Below the pieces are notes generated by a model. That model was not told the DNA's origin and ran no database searches. It was given only the letters and a program-made list of their open reading frames with translations. The position numbers and the translations under genes are program-made. A DNA stretch of 58,495 nucleotides from an uncultured Pelagibacteraceae bacterium (GTDB taxonomy: Bacteria; Pseudomonadota; Alphaproteobacteria; Pelagibacterales; Pelagibacteraceae): the NCBI GenBank assembly GCA_902574525.1, contig CACGNQ010000005.1, forward strand, positions 1 through 58,495. Reading direction: 5' to 3'. This document shows, one piece after another, positions 16,747 to 27,410 of this stretch (position 1 is the stretch's first letter; every line of letters begins with the position of its first letter).

Positions 16747-18044
16747 AAAAAATATTAATAATCTTATTGTCAATTTACTTTTTTTCTTCAAGTGCTTTTG
16801 CAATAAATTTATCTCAAGCATTAAAAGAAGCTTATCAGAATAATCCTGAACTAAATGCTGAAAGAGAGAATATTAAAGTTTCCAAATCTGATCTTAATAT
16901 CTCTCGAAGCGATTTTTTACCTTCTGTGACGCTATCAGGTTCTAAAAGTTCCGAGGACACCTCTAAGTTGACCAATCAAGATGGTACAAGTGCTACAATT
17001 ACTGACGTTAATCCTGAAACAAGATCAGTTAAAATTGAGCAAAAAATATTTAAAGGTTTTGGTGGTGTTGCTGATTTTAAAAAAAGCAAATTGGGTTTAG
17101 ATTTAGCTGATGCTAAATTACTTAAATCCGAACAAGAAATATTACTTAAAGCAGTTGAAGCTTTTTCTGGAATGATTTTAGCTAACGAAAAGTTTTCAAT
17201 TAATGAGCGAAATGTTGGCCTATTAGAAAGACAAGTTGAAACTGATAGAATTAGACTTGATAGAGGTGAAGTAAGTGTAGCAGACCTTGCACAATCAGAA
17301 TCCTCTTTGGCTGAGGCTCAAGCAAATTTTATTCAAGCAAAGAATGCAGTTGTAACTGCAAGACTTAATTACGAAAATGTAATTGGTCCAATTCAAGATA
17401 CTTTTAGTTTAAACAAAAAATCTGATCTTAACTTTAAAATTCCAATGACTTTAGAAAATGCGATTAATATTTCTCAAACTAAAAATCCAGAACTTATAAT
17501 TGCAAAACTAGAGTATGAGCAATCAGAACAAGATGTAAAAATTTCGCAATCTGATTTATCACCTTCTGCAACTTTGTCATTTGAGTCAAAAGAGACAGAT
17601 GATTTAAGCTCTACACTTGATCAACAGGATAAAGAAACTGTTCAAGCAACAGTATCATGGCCAATTTTTTCTGGAGGAAAAAATTATGCTGGTCTTAATA
17701 AATCTAAAAACTTAAGAAATAGAAAAAAATTATTATTAGATAATGCCATACGAATTAATGAGACTAAAGTTACTACCGCTTGGTCAAATATGAAATCTAA
17801 TGCTAGCATGCTAGAGTCTGTTAAATTACAAGTTAATGCGGCAGAAATTGCAAATGAAGGAATTACAGCTGAATATGAAAGTGGCAAAGGAAGATCTACG
17901 TTAGATGTTATCCAATCAAATTCTATATTATTAAATTCTCAGATTAGCCTCGCTAATTCTGAGAGAGAATTCTTATTATCAAAATTTAAATTACTTCAAT
18001 CAGCTGGTATTTTAAGCGCTGACTACTTAGGTCTCAATAAATAG
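16743..18044 (+). CDS. tolC: TolC-family outer membrane efflux channel
   Basis: A 433-residue outer membrane factor with a signal peptide ending near AFA-IN (residue 20). Two internally similar halves are visible, each with an ALxxAYQNNPEL or AINISQTKNPEL helix and long coiled-coil stretches, followed by a beta segment (SATLSFESKET). TolC trimers form the exit duct for type I secretion and drug efflux. The start overlaps the kinase-like gene by four bases. No transporter or adaptor genes lie beside it, so it may be a shared duct. recA follows after a 113-base gap containing a likely SOS box. Confidence 0.92.
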   Translation: MKKILIILLSIYFFSSSAFAINLSQALKEAYQNNPELNAERENIKVSKSDLNISRSDFLPSVTLSGSKSSEDTSKLTNQDGTSATITDVNPETRSVKIEQKIFKGFGGVADFKKSKLGLDLADAKLLKSEQEILLKAVEAFSGMILANEKFSINERNVGLLERQVETDRIRLDRGEVSVADLAQSESSLAEAQANFIQAKNAVVTARLNYENVIGPIQDTFSLNKKSDLNFKIPMTLENAINISQTKNPELIIAKLEYEQSEQDVKISQSDLSPSATLSFESKETDDLSSTLDQQDKETVQATVSWPIFSGGKNYAGLNKSKNLRNRKKLLLDNAIRINETKVTTAWSNMKSNASMLESVKLQVNAAEIANEGITAEYESGKGRSTLDVIQSNSILLNSQISLANSEREFLLSKFKLLQSAGILSADYLGLNK

Positions 18045-18092
18045 GCTATTTTTGTGTATTTTCGCTCAATTAAATTAATTTCTTGCCAATGA

Positions 18093-18107
18093 GAACAAAA
18101 TGTGTAC
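18093..18107. promoter_or_regulatory. Probable SOS (LexA) box upstream of recA
   Basis: GAACAAAATGTGTAC at 18093-18107 matches the alphaproteobacterial GAAC-N7-GAAC site at seven of eight fixed positions, with GTAC as the second half. Its spacer begins AAAAT exactly like the umuD site in this window. It lies 51 bases upstream of the recA start. Confidence 0.7.
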
Positions 18108-18157
18108 ATTTAATATCATGATTCGAGTGATAAAAACGCAAAAAAAAGAGGCATTAA

Positions 18158-19279
18158 ATGACTAAAAACAACTTAAAAGTGGTTAAATCCGCAAAAGAAA
18201 AAGATACAGAAAGTAAAGAAAAGAACAAAGCTTTAGAAGCTGCAATCAGTCAAATTACAGATAATTTTGGTAAAGGATCTGTAATGAAATTAGGCCAACA
18301 AAAAGCAATGGACGTTGAGTCTATTTCAACAGGTTCGTTAAGTTTAGACTTAGCTTTAGGAATTGGTGGTCTGCCAAAAGGAAGAATTATTGAAATTTAT
18401 GGTCCAGAATCTTCTGGAAAAACAACGCTTGCGTTGCAAGTTGTTGCAGAAGCACAAAAAGCAGGTGGTATATGTGGGTTTGTTGATGCTGAACATGCAT
18501 TAGACCCAGTTTATGCTAAGAAATTAGGTGTAAATACTGAAGAACTATTAATTTCTCAACCAGACACTGGTGAACAGGCATTAGAAATTACAGATACATT
18601 AATAAAATCTGGTTCAATGTCAGTTCTAGTAGTTGATTCTGTAGCTGCACTTACACCAAGAGCTGAAATTGAAGGTGAAATGGGCGATCATCATGTTGGA
18701 TTGCAATCAAGATTGATGAGCCAAGCTCTTAGAAAATTAACAGGATCTATATCTAGAACAAACACGATGGTAATTTTTATTAATCAAATAAGAATGAAAA
18801 TTGGTGTTATGTTTGGAAGTCCAGAAACAACTTCTGGAGGAAATGCGCTTAAATTCTATTCATCTGTTAGAATGGATATTAGAAGAATAGGTGCAATTAA
18901 AGATAAAGAACAGATCATAGGAAACGCAACAAGAGTGAAAGTTGTTAAAAATAAAGTTGCACCACCTTTTAAAGTAGTAGAATTCGATCTAATGTATGGC
19001 AAAGGAATAAGTAAAACAGGAGAACTTATAGATCTTGGTGCTAAAGCAGAAATAGTTGAAAAGGCCGGCGCATGGTATGCTTACAAAGGTGAAAAAATAG
19101 GACAAGGAAAAGAAAATGCAAAACTTTACCTTGAGCAAAATCCAAAAGCTGCTGCAGAAATTGAGATGGCTATAAGAGAAAAAGCAGGCTTAATTTCAAA
19201 AAAGATTGAGGGAAACCCTATTGATCAAGAAAAAGTAAAAGCAGAAGCAAAAGAAGAAACAAACCCTGAAAAGAATTAA
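18158..19279 (+). CDS. recA: RecA recombinase
   Basis: A 373-residue RecA with the Walker [10 protein letters not shown], the Walker B region [10 protein letters not shown], the DNA-binding loop L2 around [14 protein letters not shown], and an acidic, lysine-rich C-terminal tail. It drives homologous recombination and LexA/UmuD self-cleavage. An AGAGG ribosome-binding site precedes the ATG. A probable SOS box lies upstream and a strong terminator downstream, so recA looks like a single-gene transcription unit. Length and motifs are fully standard. Confidence 0.98.
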   Translation: MTKNNLKVVKSAKEKDTESKEKNKALEAAISQITDNFGKGSVMKLGQQKAMDVESISTGSLSLDLALGIGGLPKGRIIEIYGPESSGKTTLALQVVAEAQKAGGICGFVDAEHALDPVYAKKLGVNTEELLISQPDTGEQALEITDTLIKSGSMSVLVVDSVAALTPRAEIEGEMGDHHVGLQSRLMSQALRKLTGSISRTNTMVIFINQIRMKIGVMFGSPETTSGGNALKFYSSVRMDIRRIGAIKDKEQIIGNATRVKVVKNKVAPPFKVVEFDLMYGKGISKTGELIDLGAKAEIVEKAGAWYAYKGEKIGQGKENAKLYLEQNPKAAAEIEMAIREKAGLISKKIEGNPIDQEKVKAEAKEETNPEKN

Positions 19280-19292
19280 CTTTTAGTTATCT

Positions 19293-19322
19293 AAAAAGGC
19301 GCTTATTTTAAGCGCCTTTTTT
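19293..19322 (+). terminator. Rho-independent terminator after recA
   Basis: AAAAAGGCGCTTA at 19293-19305 pairs perfectly with TAAGCGCCTTTTT at 19309-19321 around a three-base loop, ending in a T-run. It begins 14 bases after the recA stop and ends about 48 bases before alaS. The A-rich 5' arm could also terminate weakly in the opposite direction. Confidence 0.92.
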
Positions 19323-19369
19323 CCCTACTGTTTACTAGACATCAATTAAAAAAGCTGTATTTTTAAAAT

Positions 19370-22036
19370 ATGGCTGACAAATCATTAAACGAAATAAGAA
19401 CTGCGTTCCTAAAATATTTTGAGAAAAACGGTCATTCGATTGTTGACTCGAGCAATCTCGTTCCAAATAACGATCCAACATTAATGTTTGCTAATTCAGG
19501 TATGGTTCAGTTTAAAAATGTATTTACTGGACTTGAAAAAAGAGATTATAAAAGAGCAACGACTTCTCAAAAATGTGTAAGAGCAGGTGGAAAACATAAT
19601 GATTTAGAAAATGTAGGCTACACGCCAAGACATCACACATTCTTTGAAATGTTGGGAAATTTTTCTTTTGGAGATTACTTTAAAGAAAGAGCAATTGAAC
19701 TAGCTTGGAATTTAATTACAAAAGATTTTGGACTAGATAAGAATAGACTTTACTTCACAGTTTTTAATGAAGATGATGAAGCTTTTAATTTATGGAGGAA
19801 AATCACAGGTTTTGGCGAGGATAGAATAATTAGAATATCAACTTCAGATAACTTTTGGTCAATGGGGGAAACAGGCCCTTGTGGTCCGTGTTCTGAGATA
19901 TTTTATGATCACGGTGATCATCTTCAAGGAGGACTACCTGGTACAAAAGATCAAGACGGTGACAGATATATAGAAATCTGGAACCTGGTTTTCATGCAAT
20001 ATGAACAGATAACCAAAGAAAAAAGGATTGATTTACCAAAACCCTCCGTTGATACGGGAATGGGTTTAGAGAGAATAGTAGCTTTGCTACAAGGAACGCA
20101 TGATAATTATAAAACAGATCATTTCCTTAAATTAATTAATTCAATCTCCGACACAGTAAAAGTAAAACCTTCTGATTCAAACCTATCTAGTTTTAGAGTT
20201 ATTGCTGATCATTTAAGAGCCAGTTCTTTTTTACTAGCCGAAGGTGTTCTTCCTTCCAATGAAGGCAGAGGTTATGTTTTAAGACGGATTATGAGAAGAG
20301 GCATGAGGCACTCGCATCTTCTAGGAGCAAAAGAACCAATTTTTTATAATATTTTTAAAACTTTAGTAAAAGAAATGTCTAGTAATTATCCTGAATTAGA
20401 AAGAGCACAATCTTTAATAAAAGAAACTCTAAAAATGGAAGAGGAGAAATTTTTAGTTCTATTAGAAAGAGGAATGGGAATATTAGATGATGAGATTGAA
20501 AAAATAGATAAAGTTCTTCCAGGGGAAGTGGCATTCAAGCTTTATGATACCTATGGCTTTCCATTAGACTTAACAGAGGACATTCTTAAAAACAAATCAC
20601 TTGGATTAGATCATGACAAGTTTCATAAATTAATGAAAGATAGTAAAGAACTAGCAAAAAAAAACTGGAAAGGATCTGGTGATAGTTCAGTTGATGAAAT
20701 ATGGTTTGGAATTAAGGACAAAATAGGTTCAACGGAATTTTTAGGTTACGAATCTAATCAAGCAGAGGGAGTAATTCTAAGTCTAATAAAAAATAATAAA
20801 CAATCTGAGAATTTAAAAGAAGGTGATGAAGGTATGATGATTTTAAACCAGACACCCTTTTATGCAGAATCTGGAGGACAAGTCGGAGATTTAGGTACAA
20901 TTTCAAATGGTAAAAATATATTTAAAGTTTCAGATATTCAAAAAAAACTTGGTAATTTATTTGTTCATTATGGAAAGGTAGAAAAGGGGAATTTCAATTT
21001 AAAGGATAGTGTAGAATTAAAAATTGATACTGAAAGAAGAGCAAATGTAAAAGCATATCATTCAGCAACACACTTATTACATGAATCTTTAAGACGGATA
21101 CTTGGTACTCATGTTATGCAGAAGGGATCATTAGTAGCGCCTGATAGACTTCGTTTTGATTTTAGTCATATGAAGCCAATCTCAGCAGATGAAATGATAA
21201 AAATAGACCAATATGTGAATCAAATAATAAATAAAAAATCTGAGGTAATAACAAGAATTATGACACCAAAAGAGGGTATAGCTCATGGTGCATTAGCATT
21301 ATTTGGAGAAAAATATGGGGATGAAGTTAGAGTTGTCTTTATGGGTGAAGAAGGAAATAAATATTTTTCTACTGAATTATGTGGTGGAACACATGTAAAA
21401 AATACCAGCGATATTGGTAATTTTAAAGTAGTTAGTCAATCAGCTATAGCAGCGGGCGTGAGAAGAGTTGAAGCTTTAAGAGATAAACAATTAGATGAAT
21501 TTTTAAAAAATAAAGAAAAACAATCTAGTCTTTCTGAACAAAAGGATGATGAAACAATTAAAATTTTATCTGACGAAATTAAAAAACTCGGTGGAAAGCT
21601 TAATTTAAATAAAGAAAATAAAAAAGATTTAATTAAAGAATTAAATAAAGAATTAGAAAAGTTATCAATTAATGAAATTATAAATAATAAATCAAAAAAT
21701 ATCATTAAAGATGAAAAAATTAATGGAGTAATCATAAGAATGCAAAAAATTGACGGGCTTCCACCCAAAGAATTAAGAAGATTAATTGATAGTGGAAAAA
21801 AAGAAATTGGTGAAGGGATAGTTATTATATTTGCAAGTAAAGATGACAAAGTAGGTTTAGCCGTAGGTGTAACAGATAAATTAAAAAATAAATATGATGC
21901 TGTTAAACTTGTTAAAAATGCTTCAGAGATTATCGGAGGTAAAGGTGGTGGAGGAAGACCAGATTTTGCTCAAGCAGGCGGAGTAAATAAAAATAAAATT
22001 GATGATGCTTTAAAAAGTTTAAAGGCTTTGATTTAG
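19370..22036 (+). CDS. alaS: Alanyl-tRNA synthetase
   Basis: An 888-residue class II synthetase of typical length. The catalytic domain begins [14 protein letters not shown] and includes [14 protein letters not shown]. The editing domain has the HxxxH zinc site in [12 protein letters not shown] and the CGGTHV motif. The C-terminal DHHA1-type domain ends with [16 protein letters not shown]. It charges tRNA-Ala and clears mischarged Ser or Gly. The 3' end overlaps the convergent icd gene by 18 bases, so there is no room for a terminator between them. Confidence 0.98.
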   Translation: MADKSLNEIRTAFLKYFEKNGHSIVDSSNLVPNNDPTLMFANSGMVQFKNVFTGLEKRDYKRATTSQKCVRAGGKHNDLENVGYTPRHHTFFEMLGNFSFGDYFKERAIELAWNLITKDFGLDKNRLYFTVFNEDDEAFNLWRKITGFGEDRIIRISTSDNFWSMGETGPCGPCSEIFYDHGDHLQGGLPGTKDQDGDRYIEIWNLVFMQYEQITKEKRIDLPKPSVDTGMGLERIVALLQGTHDNYKTDHFLKLINSISDTVKVKPSDSNLSSFRVIADHLRASSFLLAEGVLPSNEGRGYVLRRIMRRGMRHSHLLGAKEPIFYNIFKTLVKEMSSNYPELERAQSLIKETLKMEEEKFLVLLERGMGILDDEIEKIDKVLPGEVAFKLYDTYGFPLDLTEDILKNKSLGLDHDKFHKLMKDSKELAKKNWKGSGDSSVDEIWFGIKDKIGSTEFLGYESNQAEGVILSLIKNNKQSENLKEGDEGMMILNQTPFYAESGGQVGDLGTISNGKNIFKVSDIQKKLGNLFVHYGKVEKGNFNLKDSVELKIDTERRANVKAYHSATHLLHESLRRILGTHVMQKGSLVAPDRLRFDFSHMKPISADEMIKIDQYVNQIINKKSEVITRIMTPKEGIAHGALALFGEKYGDEVRVVFMGEEGNKYFSTELCGGTHVKNTSDIGNFKVVSQSAIAAGVRRVEALRDKQLDEFLKNKEKQSSLSEQKDDETIKILSDEIKKLGGKLNLNKENKKDLIKELNKELEKLSINEIINNKSKNIIKDEKINGVIIRMQKIDGLPPKELRRLIDSGKKEIGEGIVIIFASKDDKVGLAVGVTDKLKNKYDAVKLVKNASEIIGGKGGGGRPDFAQAGGVNKNKIDDALKSLKALI

Positions 22037-23242
22037 TCTTTTTTTTAAATTTCCATCTATTACATCTAAAAATTCATTAGTAGTTAAATATTTAGTTGAT
22101 GGACCTACTAAAATTGCTAAATCTTTTGTCATTGAACCTGATTCGACTGTTTGTATACACGTCTTCTCTAGGCTTTTTACAAATTTTTTTAAATCCTCAT
22201 TATTATCTAGTTTTGCTCTATGATAAAGACCTCTTGCCCACGCAAAAATTGATGCAATAGGATTGGTAGAAGTTTCTTTTCCTTGTTGATGTAATCTATA
22301 ATGTCTTGTAACAGTTCCATGAGCAGCTTCTGCTTCTATAGTCTTTCCATCTGGACTCATTAACACACTAGACATTAAACCCAATGAACCAAAGCCTTGA
22401 GCAACAGTATCAGATTGAACGTCTCCATCATAATTTTTACATGCCCATATATAATTTCCATTCCACTTCATAGCACACGCAACCATATCATCGATAAGTC
22501 TGTGTTCGTACGTTATCTTTCTTTCTTTAAATTTTTCTTTAAATTCTTTTTCATATACTTCTTGAAATAAATCTTTAAATCTTCCATCATATTTTTTTAA
22601 TATTGTGTTTTTAGTTGACAGAAATACTGGCCATTTTCTATTTAGACCATAATTCATACAAGATCTTGCAAAGTCTATAATAGACTGATCTAAATTATAC
22701 ATTGAAAGAGCTACTCCTGGACCAGGAAAATTAAAAACTTCAAATTCTTTTTTATCTTTTCCATCCTCTGACGTCCATTTTATTTCTAATTTACCTTTTC
22801 CTGGAACTTGAAAATCTGTTGCTCTATATTGATCTCCAAACGCATGTCTTCCAATACAAATTGGATTCTCCCAACTTGGCACTAACTTTGGAATATTTTT
22901 ACAAAGTATTGGTTCTCTGAAAACAGTTCCTCCTAAAATATTTCGTATAGTTCCATTAGGCGACCGCCACATTTTTTTTAGTTTAAATTCTTCAACTCTT
23001 GCTTCATCAGGGGTAATTGTGGCACACTTAATACCTACACCATATTTTCTAATTGCATGTGCACAATCAATAGTAATTTTATCTGACGTGTTGTCTCTAC
23101 TTTTTATTCCAAGATCGTAATATTTAATATCTAGTTCAAGATAAGGAAGTATGAGCTTGTTCTTGATAAAATCCCATATCACTCTTGTCATTTCATCACC
23201 ATCTAACTCAACGACGGGGTTTTTAACCTTAATTTTGCTCAT
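22019..23242 (-). CDS. icd: NADP-dependent isocitrate dehydrogenase, eukaryote-like dimeric type
   Basis: A 407-residue isocitrate dehydrogenase. The N-terminus [18 protein letters not shown], the substrate-binding [19 protein letters not shown], the [18 protein letters not shown] metal region and the coenzyme segment [11 protein letters not shown] place it in the type II NADP-specific family shared with eukaryotes and many Alphaproteobacteria. It converts isocitrate to 2-oxoglutarate in the TCA cycle. It is convergent with alaS (18-base overlap) and divergent from psd across 76 bases. Confidence 0.97.
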   Translation of the reverse strand: MSKIKVKNPVVELDGDEMTRVIWDFIKNKLILPYLELDIKYYDLGIKSRDNTSDKITIDCAHAIRKYGVGIKCATITPDEARVEEFKLKKMWRSPNGTIRNILGGTVFREPILCKNIPKLVPSWENPICIGRHAFGDQYRATDFQVPGKGKLEIKWTSEDGKDKKEFEVFNFPGPGVALSMYNLDQSIIDFARSCMNYGLNRKWPVFLSTKNTILKKYDGRFKDLFQEVYEKEFKEKFKERKITYEHRLIDDMVACAMKWNGNYIWACKNYDGDVQSDTVAQGFGSLGLMSSVLMSPDGKTIEAEAAHGTVTRHYRLHQQGKETSTNPIASIFAWARGLYHRAKLDNNEDLKKFVKSLEKTCIQTVESGSMTKDLAILVGPSTKYLTTNEFLDVIDGNLKKRLNQSL

Positions 23243-23318
23243 ATTAGAGTATATATCTTAATAATTGAATTTTGGAGTTTAATATACATATTAGGACCAT
23301 ATTGCCAATTATAGAATT

Positions 23319-23966
23319 ATGATAGACAAAATTTTTCCACCGATTCATAACGAAGGTTATAAATTTTTAGTAATTTTTGCTGTTGCAACAATTATACTAT
23401 ACCTAATAAGCAATTTCTTAGGACTGATTGGATTGGTTCTAACGATTTGGTGTTATTATTTTTTTAGAGACCCTGAAAGATATTCGATTGATGATGATGA
23501 TTATTTAGTAAGCCCTGCTGATGGTTTGGTATTACAAGTTCAGGAAAATGATGGTCCAAAAGAGTTAAATCTAGAAAATAAAAAATTCACAAAGGTTAGT
23601 ATTTTCATGAATGTTTTTGATTGTCATGTGAATAGATCACCTTGTTCTGGAAAAGTGTCAGAAATTTTGTATAAGCCTGGAAAGTTTTTCAATGCTTCAT
23701 TAGATAAGGCCAGTGAGGAAAATGAAAGAAATTATTATAAAATTACCAATTCAAAAGGTGAGGATATTATTGTTGTACAGATTGCAGGATTAATTGCAAG
23801 AAGGATTGTAACAGAAACTTCAGAAAGCTCTGATCTTATACAAGGGGAAAGAATTGGAATGATTAGATTTGGAAGTAGAGCAGATTTATACTTTGAGAAT
23901 TACAAACCACTTATAAAAGTTAATCAAAAAACAAGAGCAGGCGAAACTTTAATAGCTAAAAGATAA
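23319..23966 (+). CDS. psd: Phosphatidylserine decarboxylase proenzyme, short type
   Basis: A 215-residue PSD of the short, non-E. coli-like type found in Alphaproteobacteria and Archaea. Hydrophobic segments lie at about residues 16-50, followed by DYLVSPADGLV, NVFDCHVNRSPCSG and the self-cleavage site GS in IRFGSRADLYFE, where Ser becomes the pyruvoyl group. It converts phosphatidylserine to phosphatidylethanolamine in the inner membrane. One base separates it from pssA, which supplies its substrate, so the two form a biosynthetic operon. Confidence 0.95.
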   Translation: MIDKIFPPIHNEGYKFLVIFAVATIILYLISNFLGLIGLVLTIWCYYFFRDPERYSIDDDDYLVSPADGLVLQVQENDGPKELNLENKKFTKVSIFMNVFDCHVNRSPCSGKVSEILYKPGKFFNASLDKASEENERNYYKITNSKGEDIIVVQIAGLIARRIVTETSESSDLIQGERIGMIRFGSRADLYFENYKPLIKVNQKTRAGETLIAKR

Positions 23967-23967
23967 A

Positions 23968-24768
23968 ATGAATGAACCAAGGAAAAAATTTAAAATTGTA
24001 ACAGATAAAAGTGCAAGAGTAATATTACCTAATACTTTAACATTAATTGGAGTATGTATTGGTTTGACTTCTATAAATTTTGCTCTTAACCAAAATTTCA
24101 AACTTGCAATTGTAGCAATTGTGTGTGCTGCTATTATAGATGGACTCGATGGTAGAATTGCAAGATTAATAAAAGGAACATCAAAAGTTGGTAAGGAACT
24201 GGACTCTTTAACAGATATAATAAGTTTTGGAGTTGCACCGGCATTTATAATGTACTTTTGGACTTTAAATTCTTTAGGAAAAATAGGATGGTTGATCTCG
24301 TTAATTTATGTTGTTTGCGTTGCTTTGAGACTTGCTAGGTTTAATATCAATACAGGTGGGGATCCTTCCTGGAGAGATAATTTTTTTGAGGGTGTTCCAT
24401 CACCTGCAGGTGGAATATTAGTATTAAGCCCTCTAGTTTACGAACAGAGTGGTTTAAACATATTTGATTTTGATCTAAAATTAATAACACCAGTTCTTTT
24501 TATAATTGTATCAATTTTGCTAATAAGCAAGATACCTACTTATTCGTTTAAAAAAATTGTGGTACCTAGAAGTACAACAATTTTTTTACTTTTAGGAATT
24601 GTTTCACTTTTTGGACTTTTATTAATATTTCCTTTCAACGTTATCGCCTTAGGTTCTACAATTTATCTTCTCGCATTACCTTTTAGTATTTTTCATTATA
24701 ATAAGTTAAAAAAAGGTTCATTAGCAAACAAACTACCAGCAGAAGATGAGCCCGAAGACGTATTATAG
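23968..24768 (+). CDS. pssA: CDP-diacylglycerol-serine O-phosphatidyltransferase
   Basis: A 266-residue integral membrane enzyme of the CDP-alcohol phosphotransferase family. The family motif DGLDGRIARLIKGTSKVGKE followed by LDSLTD gives the DG-x2-AR-x8-G-x3-D-x3-D pattern for metal and CDP binding. About eight hydrophobic helices follow. It makes phosphatidylserine from CDP-diacylglycerol and serine for the psd product encoded just upstream. The next gene begins on the base after its stop. Confidence 0.95.
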   Translation: MNEPRKKFKIVTDKSARVILPNTLTLIGVCIGLTSINFALNQNFKLAIVAIVCAAIIDGLDGRIARLIKGTSKVGKELDSLTDIISFGVAPAFIMYFWTLNSLGKIGWLISLIYVVCVALRLARFNINTGGDPSWRDNFFEGVPSPAGGILVLSPLVYEQSGLNIFDFDLKLITPVLFIIVSILLISKIPTYSFKKIVVPRSTTIFLLLGIVSLFGLLLIFPFNVIALGSTIYLLALPFSIFHYNKLKKGSLANKLPAEDEPEDVL

Positions 24769-25680
24769 ATGAAGAAAAATGTAATAGTTTCTCTTGCTGA
24801 CTCAAATTATTTTAACTTATTAAATGAATTAATAGATTCTATTAAACAATTTGATCAAAGCAATTCTGTTGCAATATGTATTTTAGATGCTGGACTAGAA
24901 AAAGCTCAATTAAATGAACTTTCATCTAAAGTGGATGAAATTAAAAATGCTGAATGGGATATTCAAGTTTCTTCAATAAAAGTTAGAGGAAAAGAATGGC
25001 TAAAGAGCCAAGTTTCAAGAGCTTTTTTACCAAAATACTTTCCGAATTATGAAAAATATCTTTGGATAGATTGTGATGCCTGGGTAAATGATTGGAATGC
25101 TGTAGATCTATATTTTAAAGCATGTGAAAATGGGAAATTAGGTATTACTCAAACAATAGGTCCAGGTTACAGAATAATGTCTAAAGTAAATTGGTTGTTT
25201 GGTAAAATAGCAGTAATTAAATCACAAAATTTTAAACACGCGATAAGTTCAAAAATAGGTATGGATGCTGCAAGAAAACTTGCTTTTGCACCCCACGTTA
25301 ATATAGGTGTTTTTTCATTACAGAAAAACTCAAGCTGTTGGGATGTTTGGCAAAAAAATTTAGAAACTACACTCAAATCTGGACAAATATTTGGTTCTGA
25401 AGGTTTAGCAATTAATATGAGCATTTATATTGATAATGTTGAGACAGAATTTCTTCCATTAAATTGTAATTGGATTGCAAGTAATCTATTACCGAAGTTT
25501 GATGAAAAAGAACGTATGTTTGTAGAGCCTTATTTGCCAAATACTAAAATTGGAATTATGCATCTTGCGGCAGGCATTTGGGATAAAAAAAAAGATATGA
25601 GAGTAGATAGTTCTGTTAAAATTCAAATTAAAACTTTAGAAAATAAAAGCATATCAAAGAGCTTAAGATTTGGCCATTAG
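24769..25680 (+). CDS. GT8-like nucleotide-sugar glycosyltransferase
   Basis: A 303-residue cytoplasmic protein with a GT-A pattern: NVIVSLADSNYF at the N-terminus, a metal-binding DxD in YLWIDCDAWVN, FAPHVNIGVFSLQ and SEGLAINMSIY in the middle, then IMHLAAG. This resembles family 8-type transferases (galactosyltransferase or glycogenin-like). The acceptor and sugar cannot be told. It sits directly between pssA and rlmE with no gaps, so it is transcribed with the phospholipid genes; a glycolipid role is possible but unproven. Confidence 0.65.
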   Translation: MKKNVIVSLADSNYFNLLNELIDSIKQFDQSNSVAICILDAGLEKAQLNELSSKVDEIKNAEWDIQVSSIKVRGKEWLKSQVSRAFLPKYFPNYEKYLWIDCDAWVNDWNAVDLYFKACENGKLGITQTIGPGYRIMSKVNWLFGKIAVIKSQNFKHAISSKIGMDAARKLAFAPHVNIGVFSLQKNSSCWDVWQKNLETTLKSGQIFGSEGLAINMSIYIDNVETEFLPLNCNWIASNLLPKFDEKERMFVEPYLPNTKIGIMHLAAGIWDKKKDMRVDSSVKIQIKTLENKSISKSLRFGH

Positions 25681-26292
25681 TTGAAAAAAAATAAAATTTC
25701 AAAAAATTGGATAAATAAACAACATAGAGACATATATGTTCGAAAATCAAAAATAGAAGGTTATAGATCAAGGGCAATTTATAAATTAGAGGAAATAGAT
25801 CAAAAATTTAAAATCTTAAAAGAAGTTCACACGGCGATTGATCTTGGTGCTGCTCCAGGAAGCTGGTCTCAATATCTTTCCGAAAAAATACTTAATGGTA
25901 AAATACTGGCAATTGATTTATTAGAATTCAAAAAAATAAACAAAGTGCATCAAATAATTGGTGATTTTTCAAAGGAAGAATCTAAGCAAAAAATAATAGA
26001 ACACTTCGATAAAAAAGTGGATTTAGTTGTCTCAGATATGGCAGTTAACACTACAGGAAATAAAAACCTTGATTCCATTGTAACAGGAGAGCTTTGCTTA
26101 GATGCGATGATTTTTGCAAAAAATCAACTAAATCATAAGGGGAAATTTATATCTAAGTTATTTATGGGTTCTAGTTTTAATGAGGTAGTCTCTGAGGCTA
26201 AAAAAATATTTAAAGAAGTAAGAGTTTTTAAACCGCCATCAAGCAGAAAAGATTCTAAAGAAAGTTTTATAATTTGTAAGATATTACGTTAA
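25681..26292 (+). CDS. rlmE: 23S rRNA 2'-O-ribose methyltransferase RlmE
   Basis: A 203-residue FtsJ/RrmJ-type methyltransferase starting with TTG on the base after the previous stop. Motifs are YRSRAIYKLEEIDQKF near the N-terminus, the SAM site AIDLGAAPGSWSQYL, VVSDMAVNTTGNK and FISKLFMGSSF, giving the K-D-K-E tetrad region, and the C-terminal PPSSRKDSKESFIIC. It methylates U2552 of the 23S A-loop during 50S maturation. A 39-base gap separates it from guaB. Confidence 0.93.
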   Translation: MKKNKISKNWINKQHRDIYVRKSKIEGYRSRAIYKLEEIDQKFKILKEVHTAIDLGAAPGSWSQYLSEKILNGKILAIDLLEFKKINKVHQIIGDFSKEESKQKIIEHFDKKVDLVVSDMAVNTTGNKNLDSIVTGELCLDAMIFAKNQLNHKGKFISKLFMGSSFNEVVSEAKKIFKEVRVFKPPSSRKDSKESFIICKILR

Positions 26293-26331
26293 GTCCTCTT
26301 TTATTTTTATAAGAATCGTATATATAAGATC

Positions 26332-27410
26332 ATGGATCCCATAAAAGAAGCACTTACTTTTGATGACGTAACACTTGCACCAAAGTATTCAGAAATTTTG
26401 CCATCACAGGTAGATACATCAACCTATCTAAGAAATGACTTTAAAATAAACATTCCTTTATTATCTTCCGCAATGGATACTGTGACAGAATCTAAAATGG
26501 CTATAGCCATAGCTAAAGCAGGCGGTATAGGCGTTATACATAGAAACTTAACAATTGATAATCAAATAAAGGAAATAAAAAAAGTTCAATCAAAAAATTT
26601 AAAAGTTGGCGCAGCTGTTGGTGCTGGAGATCTAGAATCAAAAAGAGCTATTGCGATCCTTAAAGAAAAAGTGGATATGATCGTTGTTGATACTGCGCAC
26701 GGACATACAAAAAAAGTAAAAGAAATAATAAAAAAGATTAAAAAAAATAAAAGTAAAAAAACACTTTTATGTGCTGGAAATATTGCAACTGCTGAAGCTG
26801 CAAATTTTCTGGCAAATTTGGGTGTAGATATAGTTAAAGTTGGTATTGGTCCTGGCTCCATATGCACAACAAGACTTGTTGCAGGAATTGGTGTCCCTCA
26901 ATTAAGCGCTATAATTAATGTAAAAAAAAGGTTTAAAAAAACAAAAAAATTAAAATAATCGCAGATGGCGGTATAAAATTTTCTGGAGATATTGCAAAAG
27001 CACTTGCAGCAGGAGCAGATGCAGTAATGATTGGTTCTTTATTTGCTGGAAGTATTGAGTCACCAGGCAAAATTTTAAAAAAAAATGGAAAAATGTTTAA
27101 AGTTTTCAGAGGTATGGGCTCTATAGGTGCAATGAACAAAGGATCAGCAGATAGATATTTTCAATCTAAACAAAAAGATAAATCTAAATATGTTCCAGAA
27201 GGTGTCGAAGGTTTTGTAAAGTTTAAAGGTCCAGTAGATAAAATAATTTTTAAATTAATAGGGGGTTTAAAATCATCAATGGGTTACCTAGGATCTAAAA
27301 AAGTTTTAAACTTAAGAAATAAACCTAAATTTGTTAAAATTACAAAAGCAGGTTTCTATGAAAGTATGGTACATAATATAGATGAGGTAAAAAAAGATGA
27401 AAAGTATTAA
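26332..27410 (+). CDS. guaB: IMP dehydrogenase lacking CBS domains, with a frameshift
   Basis: Two overlapping-family pieces form one IMPDH of about 359 residues. Frame 1 (26332-26958) has [13 protein letters not shown], the catalytic loop GPGSICTTR with Cys178, and ends early at TAA 26956-26958. The continuation, one base back, reads [21 protein letters not shown] and runs to 27410 with [15 protein letters not shown]. The break lies at an A7 run, 26943-26949; one more A would restore the frame. The regulatory CBS pair normally inserted after about residue 85 is absent, as the chain runs directly from EIKKVQSKN into [10 protein letters not shown]. It makes XMP from IMP and precedes guaA. Sequencing error is the simplest cause of the shift. 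Confidence 0.88.

Noticed and set aside
21436..21849. 137-codon minus-strand frame inside alaS
   Set aside because: It is antisense to a conserved synthetase region, has no ribosome site, and its Ser/Leu/Phe-rich product is typical of antisense AT-rich coding.
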